Source of the DNA: HGM13006 sp900757695
GTDB lineage: Bacteria; Bacillota; Clostridia; Oscillospirales; Oscillospiraceae
Length of the DNA stretch: 64,000 nt
Assembly (NCBI GenBank): GCA_959607825.1
Contig: CAUHNW010000004.1
Location: forward strand, 62,001 to 126,000
Direction: 5' to 3'
Made by a program: the position numbers and the translations under genes. This document shows, piece by piece, positions 1-6,971 of this stretch; positions within the stretch are counted from its first letter, which is position 1; each line of letters opens with the position of its first letter. The notes beneath the pieces were generated by a model. The model did not search any database. It was not told the DNA's origin and saw only the letters and a list, made by a program, of their open reading frames with translations.

Positions 1-327
1 CGGAGCAGTCAGGGGCTTGACGTGGAAGGGGCCGATGCCATAGATCTCTTCATCGGACTTGCTGCCGAGCTTTTCCGGCAGGCGCTTTTGCAGCAGCTGC
101 GCAGACAGCAGATTCCGTGCGACAATGGCATCAAAATAGCCGCGGATGGCCTCCGGGCCTACATAGCTGCCGTCGTTAAAGGTCAGGCAGACGTCGGCCT
201 TTTTACTGAAAAAGGAATCAAAGATTTCTCCCTGCCGATTCAGCAGCAGGCAGTTTACATACTTTCCCATGAGGTTTTTGATGGTACGCTGATCTTCCCA
301 ACGCTCCACCAGAAATTCCAAGGTCAT
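1..327 (-). CDS. NTF2/SnoaL-like domain protein, 3' part missing
   Basis: The 109 visible residues run off the left edge of the window, so the C-terminus is unknown. The ATG at 327-325 has an AGGAGG ribosome binding site (complement of 335-340) seven bases upstream. The N-terminus reads LEFLVERWEDQRTIKNLMGK, then a stretch with GEIFDSFFSKKADVCLTFND and VGPEAIRGYFDAI. This is the helix-then-curved-sheet opening of the SnoaL/NTF2 fold, in which a cone-shaped pocket binds or isomerises small hydrophobic ligands. In anaerobes such proteins often lie near flavin-dependent enone reductases; one begins at 62012, but 60 kb separates them here. Substrate unknown. The fold call is reasonably firm; a function cannot be assigned. 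Confidence 0.6.
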   Translation of the reverse strand, partial: MTLEFLVERWEDQRTIKNLMGKYVNCLLLNRQGEIFDSFFSKKADVCLTFNDGSYVGPEAIRGYFDAIVARNLLSAQLLQKRLPEKLGSKSDEEIYGIGPFHVKPLTAP

Positions 328-361
328 AGAGGATCCTCCTATCTATAAAATCATACACCTT

Positions 362-391
362 ATCATACAACAAATAAGAAAAGCGTTCCAA
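362..391 (-). promoter_or_regulatory. Promoter of the NTF2-like gene
   Basis: On the minus strand TTGGAA (386-391) and TATGAT (362-367) are separated by 18 bases, placing the start of transcription about 30 bases before the gene. Confidence 0.5.
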
Positions 392-410
392 TACCGATTG
401 TGTATATTCA

Positions 411-425
411 ATAACCTTGGGTTAT
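411..425. promoter_or_regulatory. Palindrome ATAACC-TTG-GGTTAT, possible operator
   Basis: A perfect 6+6 inverted repeat sits between the two divergent promoters (minus at 362-391, plus at 440-468). It could bind a dimeric regulator controlling both genes. No regulator gene is adjacent. Confidence 0.35.
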
Positions 426-439
426 AATTCTGTGAATGG

Positions 440-468
440 TTGAGGATTTTCAGGAATTATGGTATACT
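440..468 (+). promoter_or_regulatory. Promoter of the mrp-led operon
   Basis: TTGAGG (440-445), a 17-base spacer and TATACT (463-468) lie 33 bases before the start codon at 502. No other comparable promoter is seen until 5649. Confidence 0.6.
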
Positions 469-501
469 AAGCCCAAAGAATCATAGAAAGGAAATAGAAC
501 T

Positions 502-1416
502 ATGACCAACGAAGAGCAGAAAAAGCTTCAGGCGGAGCATGAAGCAAAATATATGAAATATATGGCGGATTTTGAGGCCTTTGGCGGGGATTTTTCCTCT
601 TGCAGCGGCAACTGCAGCTCCTGCAGCAGTACCTGTGACAGCAAAAATCAGAAAAAAGCTGAGAATGACACCCAGCAGGTGGAGGGTAAGACCCCCAAAA
701 AGGCCCAGCGGATCGTAGCCGTATTCAGCGGCAAGGGCGGCACCGGAAAGTCGGTCGTGACCTGCCTTCTGGCAGATAAGCTTCAGAAGATGGGGAAAAA
801 GGTTGCCATTCTGGATGCCGATCTGGAAAATCCCTCAATCCATTATCTCTATGGCAAGGTAGAGCCCTGCAATTCCGATTCCAAGCAGCTCATCCCCATG
901 ACTGCCGACAGCGGCGTACAGTTTATATCCATGGGCAATGTGGAAAAGGACGCCACCCAGCCGCTTCTCAGCTATGGAAAGGACATTGCCGAGGGTGCGC
1001 TGTATTTCTATCTGAACGTAAAGTGGCCGGAGGATCTGGACTTCATCCTGGTGGATATGCCCTCTGGGGTGGGTGACGTTCCCCTGCAGATCGGCACCAT
1101 CATTCCATTCGATGGAGCGGTGTGCGTGGCGAATCCCTCGGATCTGTGCGATTTCCTTGCAAAGAAATCGGTCAACCTCATGCGGATGATCATGATCCCG
1201 GTACTGGGCGTGGTGGAGAACAAAACGGTCATTGCGCTGGAGGATGGTCAGGTGCGGCTGGGCACAGATCCAAAGGAGCATGCCAAGGCGCTGGATCTGC
1301 CGCTGCTGGCCTCGGTGCCTCTGAGTCTGGAGTTGTCTGTGATGGCGGACTTTGGCCGGATCGCAGATGCTCAGGTGCCGGAGCTTGACAGCGTAGCGGA
1401 GCTGCTGGCAAAGTAA
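502..1416 (+). CDS. Mrp/NBP35-type P-loop ATPase, iron-sulfur carrier-like
   Basis: 304 residues. A deviant Walker A, GKGGTGKS (77-84), followed by AILDADLENPS and LVDMPSGVGD, marks the SIMIBI/Mrp-MinD class. Known Mrp/ApbC/Nbp35 proteins carry Fe-S clusters to apo-enzymes. A Cys-rich N-terminal segment has C34, C38, C41 and C45, resembling the N-terminal cluster site of Nbp35. The C-terminal CPxC that normally binds the bridging cluster of Mrp homodimers is absent: the equivalent stretch reads GVVENKTVIALEDGQ. Cluster binding would therefore have to use the N-terminal cysteines. The stop codon overlaps the next start by one base, so it is translationally coupled to a radical SAM enzyme, a natural Fe-S client. 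Start chosen for GAAAGGAAATAG upstream. Confidence 0.8.
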   Translation: MTNEEQKKLQAEHEAKYMKYMADFEAFGGDFSSCSGNCSSCSSTCDSKNQKKAENDTQQVEGKTPKKAQRIVAVFSGKGGTGKSVVTCLLADKLQKMGKKVAILDADLENPSIHYLYGKVEPCNSDSKQLIPMTADSGVQFISMGNVEKDATQPLLSYGKDIAEGALYFYLNVKWPEDLDFILVDMPSGVGDVPLQIGTIIPFDGAVCVANPSDLCDFLAKKSVNLMRMIMIPVLGVVENKTVIALEDGQVRLGTDPKEHAKALDLPLLASVPLSLELSVMADFGRIADAQVPELDSVAELLAK

Positions 1417-2300
1417 TGGAGCGGCAAGGCTGTCAGCTATGTCCCAGAATGTGCGGCGCTCAACGGGAGCAGGGGGAATTGGGCTTCTGTGGAATGCCTG
1501 CAAGGCTCCATGCGGCCCGGGCGGCCCTCCATTTCTGGGAGGAGCCGCCCATTTCGGGAGAGAGCGGCTCGGGCGCAGTGTTTTTTTCCGGCTGCTCGCT
1601 GGGCTGTGCCTTCTGTCAGAACAGTAAGATCAGTCAGGAACGCTTTGGCAAGGAAATCACCACCCGGCGCCTTCGGGAGATCTTCAAGGAACTGATTGAA
1701 CAGGGGGCCCGCAATATCAATCTGGTAACGCCGACCCACTTCCTGCCGGAGATCCTTCCGGCGCTGGAGCCAAAGCTTCCGGTGCCGGTGGTATACAACT
1801 GCGGGGGCTATGAGCGGGTAGAGACCCTTCGGCAGCTGGAAGGGAAGATTCAGATCTATCTGCCGGACCTCAAATTTGCGGAGCGGGAGCTTGCGCAGCA
1901 GCTGTGCGGCGCACCGGACTATTTCCCGGTGGCCTGTAAGGCCATTGATGAGATGCTGCGGCAGGTGGGGCCGCCCCGGTATGATGAAGGCGGCATGATG
2001 ACCAGCGGCGTGATCATTCGCCATCTGGTTCTGCCCGGCCATGTGCAGAATAGCCTGAAGGTGCTGGACTATATTGCCGAGCACTTCCCCAAAGGCAGCG
2101 TACTGCTGAGCCTCATGGCGCAGTATGTCCCCTCCGGGCGGGCGAAGCAGATCCCGCCCTTTGACCGAACCGTGACGCAGGAAGAGTATGAGGCTGTGGT
2201 GGACTGGATGTATATGCTGGGGCTGGAGGATGGATTTTTACAGGAGCCTTCAGCAGCCACAGATGAATATTTGCCGGATTTTTCTCTGGAAGGTGTGTAA
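1416..2300 (+). CDS. Radical SAM protein, PflA/PflX-like activase family
   Basis: 294 residues. The radical SAM CxxxCxxC motif is C60-SLG-C64-AF-C67, preceded by FFSGC. Four further cysteines near the N-terminus (C6, C9, C13, C25) could hold an auxiliary cluster or a zinc. The remainder (NINLVTPTHFLPEILPAL, YLPDLKFA, ITRHLVLPGH-like HLVLPGHVQNS) matches the PflX/YfcB-type radical SAM family often annotated as pyruvate formate-lyase activating enzyme-like. No glycyl radical enzyme is in the window, so the substrate is unknown and a true PFL-activase role is not supported. It follows the Mrp-like gene with a one-base overlap, which suggests co-translation and possibly cluster supply. Predicted cytoplasmic. 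Confidence 0.82.
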   Translation: MERQGCQLCPRMCGAQREQGELGFCGMPARLHAARAALHFWEEPPISGESGSGAVFFSGCSLGCAFCQNSKISQERFGKEITTRRLREIFKELIEQGARNINLVTPTHFLPEILPALEPKLPVPVVYNCGGYERVETLRQLEGKIQIYLPDLKFAERELAQQLCGAPDYFPVACKAIDEMLRQVGPPRYDEGGMMTSGVIIRHLVLPGHVQNSLKVLDYIAEHFPKGSVLLSLMAQYVPSGRAKQIPPFDRTVTQEEYEAVVDWMYMLGLEDGFLQEPSAATDEYLPDFSLEGV

Positions 2301-2303
2301 AAC

Positions 2304-3209
2304 ATGATCTGTGAAAAAATAGATCTCTATGGCGATCATCGAGTGATGCTCTATACGTATATCCAGCACTGGACTACGGTACAGGGGCATTATCCCAGCC
2401 GGGGCGGTGTTGTGGTGCTGCCCGGGGGCGCTTACCTCTATCATGGCACCAGCGAGGGAGAGCCTGTGGCGGCTGCCTTTGCGGCAGCTGGGTATAATGC
2501 ATATCTGCTGCGTTATTCCATTGGGGATCATGCGGCATTTCCCAATTCTGCGGCGGATGTATGCCGGGCACTGAAGCTGATCCGTGAGAAAAGCGCCAAG
2601 TGGGGGCAGAATCCTGACAAGCTGGCGCTGTGCGGCTTCTCCGCAGGCGGCCATGTGGCGGCCTGTGCGGGAACCATGTGGAATCGGGAGGATGTCCGCT
2701 GCGCATCCGGCTGCACCGGAGAAGAGGGAAAGCCCAATGCGCTGATCCTTGGCTACCCCTGCATTACCGTGGACATTCAGGGACAGGGGGATATGTATGC
2801 ACTCCTGCGGGGAAACCGAACGATGGAGCAGCTCCGGGATATTGCTTCCGCAGAGAAGTGGGTGGGGCCGCACACACCACCGGTGTTCCTATGGAATATA
2901 TATCATGATAAGATGGTCCCTGTGGAGCATGGCCTGAAGCTGATGGCGGCGCTGGCAGAGCAGAACGTTCCCTTTGAGTGCCATACCTATATGGACGGGG
3001 CCCATGCCTGCGCGCTGGCAGCACCGGCATCTTCCCTTGGGGATCCGGTGCGGGAGAATGCCCATGTAGCCCGGTGGTTTACGGACTGCAGAGAATGGCT
3101 GGGACAGGTGTTTGGTACGCCGGAGCTGGATGTGCCTCAGGAAAATATGAAATCACTGGCCAAGGATCGGGCCCACATGGGCGTTCCGGCCTTCCGAATG
3201 AATGGATGA
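2304..3209 (+). CDS. Alpha/beta hydrolase, acetylesterase-like (BD-FAE/Aes type)
   Basis: 301 residues, no signal peptide. The nucleophile elbow GFSAGG places the catalytic serine at S113; VVLPGGAY (37-44) is the oxyanion-hole loop typical of the hormone-sensitive-lipase/acetylesterase branch. The region near PPVFLWNIYHDKMVPVEHG would supply the acid, and MDGAHACALA the catalytic histidine. Such enzymes remove acetyl or other short acyl groups from sugars or xylan fragments after import. The gene lies three bases downstream of the radical SAM gene, so it belongs to the same transcript although a functional link is not evident. The C-terminal about 25 residues, after the GQVFG segment, are poorly conserved in character. 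Substrate unknown. Confidence 0.8.
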   Translation: MICEKIDLYGDHRVMLYTYIQHWTTVQGHYPSRGGVVVLPGGAYLYHGTSEGEPVAAAFAAAGYNAYLLRYSIGDHAAFPNSAADVCRALKLIREKSAKWGQNPDKLALCGFSAGGHVAACAGTMWNREDVRCASGCTGEEGKPNALILGYPCITVDIQGQGDMYALLRGNRTMEQLRDIASAEKWVGPHTPPVFLWNIYHDKMVPVEHGLKLMAALAEQNVPFECHTYMDGAHACALAAPASSLGDPVRENAHVARWFTDCREWLGQVFGTPELDVPQENMKSLAKDRAHMGVPAFRMNG

Positions 3210-3238
3210 CGCAATGAAAGGATTCAGGTGAAGCATCA

Positions 3239-3754
3239 ATGCTGCTGAAAGAGTATAAGGAATTAACCCCGAAAATAAATGGGGGCTATGTGGCCGAGGA
3301 TGCGTCTGTGATCGGCGATGTGGAGATTGGGGAAAACGCCTCTATCTGGTATGGCGCAGTGCTCCGTGGCGATGTGGACAAGATCAAGATCGGCGCAAAC
3401 ACCAGCATTCAGGACAATGCGGTGGCGCACTGCTCCACCGGCAACGCCACTGTGATTGGTGACAACTGCGTGGTGGGGCACAATGCGCTGATCCACTCCT
3501 GCACGGTGGAAGACGGATGCCTCATCGGCATGGGCTCCATTCTGCTGGACGGCTGCCATATTGGCACCGGCAGTATTGTAGCTGCAGGGGCTGTGGTGTC
3601 CCCGAATACGGTGATTCCGCCCCACTCTATGGTCATGGGCGTCCCCGGGCGTGTAGTCCGTCAACTGAACGATAAGGACATCGAAGGCATCACCCTCAGT
3701 GTGGGCCATTATATCGCCTATGCGGAGGAGCAGCTGCCCAAGTATCATATCTAA
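3239..3754 (+). CDS. Gamma-carbonic anhydrase family protein
   Basis: 171 residues, the usual length for YrdA/PaaY-type proteins. It is built of hexapeptide repeats forming a left-handed beta-helix trimer: ASVIGDVEIGENASIWYGAVLRGD, then IGANTSIQDNAVAHC and VIGDNCVVGHNALIHSCTVED. Three zinc-ligand histidines are plausible at VAHC, VVGHNALIHS (two). The RGD after the second turn is the conserved structural arginine-aspartate of the family. Many such proteins have weak or no carbonic anhydrase activity, so the reaction is not certain. It is the fourth gene of the operon starting at 502. Confidence 0.88.
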   Translation: MLLKEYKELTPKINGGYVAEDASVIGDVEIGENASIWYGAVLRGDVDKIKIGANTSIQDNAVAHCSTGNATVIGDNCVVGHNALIHSCTVEDGCLIGMGSILLDGCHIGTGSIVAAGAVVSPNTVIPPHSMVMGVPGRVVRQLNDKDIEGITLSVGHYIAYAEEQLPKYHI

Positions 3755-3766
3755 GGAGATGATACG

Positions 3767-4579
3767 ATGCCGAATTTCTATGCACATTTGCTCTTTGGCC
3801 GGGAGGTAAGCCGCCGCATGCCGCCGGAGCTTCAACGGACGCTGCTGCGTCAGTGGGATGCCTTTTGCTGCGGGAATTTTGGGCCGGATCCGCTGTACTT
3901 CTACGTGGGCGGAAGACATGCCGGAGCGGTGCGTCAGGCGGGGATCCGTCTGCACCACGGCAGCGGCAGAGCAGCACTGGAAGCCTACCGCCAGCCGGTA
4001 AAGGAGGGGAAGCCCTGCGCTGCGGCCTTTGCGGCGGGCTACCTGCTGCATTTTGCACTGGACAGCCAGATGCATCCCTATGTGCTGCGCACCATTGCGG
4101 ATGGCACCGTGACGCATTTTGCCTTGGAGGGAGAGTTTGACCGGCGGCTGCTCCGGCAGGACGGGCGCGCCTATCTGGACGCCATGCCCCAGCGTCCTAT
4201 GCCGCCGGAGCTGCTGCGGGCGGCATCCTATATGGCGCCGGAGGTGACGCCGGATGTGTACCGAATCGCCCTGAAACGCTTCCGCATGGTGTCCTGCCGC
4301 ATTGGAAACTGGGCCGGTTCACCGGTACGCCATGTGGTGAATGCTGCAAGCGTTCTGCCGCCGGTGCGGGGCATTCGCGGTTCGGTGCTGGAGCAGGAGC
4401 CGCAGGGAGATATGCTCCGGTATCTGCGGGACATGGAGGAGATCTTTGCGGCGGCAGTGCCCCATGGGGCAGCGCTGCTGGAGGACTTCTTTGCAGCGGT
4501 GGAAGAGGGAAAGCCGCTTCCGGCGGCGCTGGAGCTTGATTATTCAGGGAATGAGGTAGACGATATTGGTATACATTGA
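3767..4579 (+). CDS. Zinc-dependent phospholipase C family protein
   Basis: 270 residues. The N-terminus MPNFYAHLLFGREVSR and the later FAAGYLLHFALDSQMHPYV match the Zn_dep_PLPC family, where histidines of AHLLFG, of LLHFALDSQMHP and neighbouring Asp/Glu residues bind metal. Unlike secreted clostridial alpha-toxin there is no signal peptide, so an intracellular metal-dependent hydrolase is more likely than a toxin. AAGGAGATGATACG precedes the start. The last four codons overlap the next gene's TTG start (4566), indicating translational coupling. Substrate not known. Confidence 0.75.
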   Translation: MPNFYAHLLFGREVSRRMPPELQRTLLRQWDAFCCGNFGPDPLYFYVGGRHAGAVRQAGIRLHHGSGRAALEAYRQPVKEGKPCAAAFAAGYLLHFALDSQMHPYVLRTIADGTVTHFALEGEFDRRLLRQDGRAYLDAMPQRPMPPELLRAASYMAPEVTPDVYRIALKRFRMVSCRIGNWAGSPVRHVVNAASVLPPVRGIRGSVLEQEPQGDMLRYLRDMEEIFAAAVPHGAALLEDFFAAVEEGKPLPAALELDYSGNEVDDIGIH

Positions 4580-5345
4580 TAAAGGACGCTGCATTGCCTG
4601 CGGAAGCTGTATGCGGCTATGTCCCATGGGCGTATTCACCCGTGGGGAAAGCGGAATTGAGATCCATCCCCGCCGCCGCTGCATCCAGTGCATGCACTGC
4701 GCCGGGGCGTGCCCCCAAAAGGCAATCCGATTTGAGGAGCTGAGCCCGGAGGAGGTCTATCCATCGCTGGACGGAGAGCCATTGGAGGATCTGATCCGCA
4801 GCCGGCGCTCCATTCGCCACTTTGCGGATCGGCTTCCGCCAAAGGAGCTGGTACAGCATGCTTTGAATATCGCAGCTTATGCGCCCAGCGGGAAGAACCA
4901 GCGGGCCTTCCGTTACACGGTGGTATGGGGGGCAAAGCGGGTGCAGATGCTCCGGGATCACTGTATGGCGCTGTGCAGCCAATATGGAGAGGCACCGGAG
5001 CTGCCAAAGCTTTTGGCAAAGGGCACAGACCTTTTAACCTGCGATGCACCCTGCATGATCGTGGCATGGAGTCCGGATGACTGCCTGAATCCGGTGCTGG
5101 ATCCGGCGGTAGGCATGGCGCAGCTGGAGCTGCTGCTGGTACATAAGGGGCTTGGCACCTGCTGGGGCGGTTATCTCCGGCAGGTCAGCGACCGTTTTCC
5201 GGAGATTCGACAGGAGCTGGGGCTTCCGGAGTGCGCCCATGTGCGCTGTGCCCTGATGGTGGGCTATCCCAAGGGAGAAAAGTATCCCAATCCGGTATGG
5301 CGGCCAAAGGCCGAGGCCCTGTGGCTGGAACAGGAGGAGGTATAA
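4566..5345 (+). CDS. Ferredoxin-domain nitroreductase family protein
   Basis: 259 residues starting from TTG at 4566, eight bases after a GAGG sequence. Residues about 1-60 contain two [4Fe-4S] motifs: CIACGSCMRLCP and CIQCMHCAGACP. From about residue 75 a nitroreductase fold follows: IRSRRSIRHFADRLPPKELV and AAYAPSGKNQRAFRYTVV, the FMN-binding parts of the family, then GMAQLELLLVHKGLGTCWGGY. The architecture lets ferredoxin-type electrons reach an FMN that reduces an unknown acceptor. Clostridial relatives are annotated only as 4Fe-4S binding nitroreductases. It overlaps the preceding gene by 14 bases and the next by one, so all are on one transcript. Confidence 0.85.
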   Translation: MVYIDKGRCIACGSCMRLCPMGVFTRGESGIEIHPRRRCIQCMHCAGACPQKAIRFEELSPEEVYPSLDGEPLEDLIRSRRSIRHFADRLPPKELVQHALNIAAYAPSGKNQRAFRYTVVWGAKRVQMLRDHCMALCSQYGEAPELPKLLAKGTDLLTCDAPCMIVAWSPDDCLNPVLDPAVGMAQLELLLVHKGLGTCWGGYLRQVSDRFPEIRQELGLPECAHVRCALMVGYPKGEKYPNPVWRPKAEALWLEQEEV

Positions 5346-5596
5346 TGGATCGGGTGTTGTGTCCCGGGCAGAAATACCGCCATTTTAAGGGAAAGCTTTA
5401 TCAGGTGATCTGCGTGGCGACCCATTCGGAGACCCGGGAAAAGCTGGTGATCTATCAGGCCCTTTATGGAGATTACGGAATTTTTGCCCGGCCTGCTTCC
5501 ATGTTTTTAAGCCCGGTTGACCGGGAAAAATATCCGCAGGCAACCCAGAAATACCGGTTCGAACTGGTAGAAATGGACGAAAAAACAAATTTTTGA
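5345..5596 (+). CDS. DUF1653 domain protein
   Basis: 83 residues. The sequence PGQKYRHFKGKLYQVICVATHSETRE and LVIYQALYGDYGIFARPASMF matches the compact DUF1653 family, whose biochemical role is not established. The ATG shares its A with the stop of the nitroreductase gene, behind GGAGGAGG. It is the last gene of the operon begun at 502; no clear terminator follows before the promoter at 5649. Confidence 0.8.
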   Translation: MDRVLCPGQKYRHFKGKLYQVICVATHSETREKLVIYQALYGDYGIFARPASMFLSPVDREKYPQATQKYRFELVEMDEKTNF

Positions 5597-5648
5597 GGGG
5601 ATCATTTGCCGATTACTCTATAAAATTCTGTGTTTCAGTCCAAAAAAC

Positions 5649-5677
5649 TTGCAAATCCTGTGCGTTTGTGTCATAAT
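5649..5677 (+). promoter_or_regulatory. Promoter of the SLH-lysozyme gene
   Basis: TTGCAA (5649-5654), 17-base spacer, CATAAT (5672-5677), 46 bases before the start codon. Confidence 0.5.
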
Positions 5678-5722
5678 AAAATGACAAAATGGTTACAAAA
5701 CCAAAGGGCACAGGAGGCACCT

Positions 5723-6940
5723 ATGAAATTGAATCAAAAATTGCTTTGTATATTATCTGCGCTGGCGATTTGCCTGAGTGTCACTTTGCCGGTGTTTGCA
5801 GAGGATGAGACGGAGCTCCTGCGGGTGTACCCGAAGGAGACCAGCGGCGGCGCAGCAATGGTGGCCCGGCAGACCGGAGCGGATGCTTTTACGGCCCACA
5901 CGTCCAGCGAAGCTGTGGTAGAGATCATCATCCGCTATGAGGGGTTCCGGGCGTATCCCTATAGTGACCCCTCGGGCACCTATATCGGCTATGGCTCCAA
6001 CTATAACGATGCGGTAAAGGTGCTGGGCGAGAATTGTGAGCCCATTACCGAAGCACAGGCGGAGCAGGTGACCCGGTATCAGCTGGGACTTGTGGATGAG
6101 GCACTGAACCGGTTCCTGCAAGCGAATAACATTGCAGTGAACCAAAATCAGTACGATGCGCTGGCGGACTTTACATACGGCTGCGGCATTGGATGGACCA
6201 CCTATCGCAACGAGGATGGGACTTGGTGCAAGCTGAAGCAGATGCTGCTGGATGATCCCTCCACATGGACTGCGGAACGGACCGCTGAGGCCTTCGGCAC
6301 TTGGGTAAGGGATGCTACGGGTACCGTATTGCCCGGACTGGTGCGCCGCCGGGAAGAAGAGGCGGAAATGTTCATGGGCGATGCCGGAACGGATACGGAT
6401 CTGGTGTTTACCGATGTAAAGACCACGGCATGGTACTATACCTATGTGCTGGAGGCAAAGGATCTTGGCCTTATGAACGGCGTTGGAAACGGGAAGTTCC
6501 TGCCGGAGAAGGCACTGACCCGGGCACAGCTGGTGCAGGTGCTGGCCAATTATGCGGGGGTGGAGTTGAGCGGCTATACGGAAAGCGTATTTTCCGATGT
6601 GGCTGCGGGCACATGGTATGCCCCGGCTGTGGCATGGGCGGCGGAAAACGGCTATGTCAACGGCTATGAGAATGGCACCTTCCAGCCGGATAAGGCAGTG
6701 ACCCGTGAGCAGCTCTGCTGCATCCTCTCCCGGTATCTGGCCGGTCAGGGACAGATCTTTGGTGATCAGACGCTGACCTTTACAGATTCGGAAAGCATCA
6801 GCGGCTATGCCCTGGAGGATGTGCGGAATTGCGCATCCATCGGTCTCGTCAATGGCCTTGGGGACGGGCGATTTGCACCCAAGAACCAAACGACTCGTGC
6901 ACAGGCAGCAGCGATCCTCGTGCGGATGGCGCAGCTTTGA
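5723..6940 (+). CDS. Secreted GH24 lysozyme with three SLH domains
   Basis: 405 residues. The ATG at 5723 follows AGGAGG and begins a clear signal peptide (KLNQKLLCILSALAICLSV, cleavage after VFA near 26). Residues about 60-230 are a phage-T4-type muramidase: E73 in IIIRYEGF and D82 in YSDPSG match the catalytic Glu and Asp, and NQNQYDALADFTYGCG is the conserved second lobe. The loop is one residue shorter than usual and reads GTYIGYGS, without the Thr directly before Ile-Gly and with Ser instead of His after it. From about residue 240 three SLH repeats follow (FTDVKTTAWYYTYVLEAKDLG and two more), anchoring it to the cell wall polymer. Likely role: self cell-wall remodelling, or lysis of competitors. 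Confidence 0.85.
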   Translation: MKLNQKLLCILSALAICLSVTLPVFAEDETELLRVYPKETSGGAAMVARQTGADAFTAHTSSEAVVEIIIRYEGFRAYPYSDPSGTYIGYGSNYNDAVKVLGENCEPITEAQAEQVTRYQLGLVDEALNRFLQANNIAVNQNQYDALADFTYGCGIGWTTYRNEDGTWCKLKQMLLDDPSTWTAERTAEAFGTWVRDATGTVLPGLVRRREEEAEMFMGDAGTDTDLVFTDVKTTAWYYTYVLEAKDLGLMNGVGNGKFLPEKALTRAQLVQVLANYAGVELSGYTESVFSDVAAGTWYAPAVAWAAENGYVNGYENGTFQPDKAVTREQLCCILSRYLAGQGQIFGDQTLTFTDSESISGYALEDVRNCASIGLVNGLGDGRFAPKNQTTRAQAAAILVRMAQL

Positions 6941-6971
6941 TTGTACAAAGCAGAGCAAAAGGAGACGCTTT

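Noticed and set aside
3767..4579. Phospholipase C-like gene considered as a secreted toxin
   Set aside because: No signal peptide or C-terminal membrane-binding C2 domain as in alpha-toxin; operon context is metabolic.
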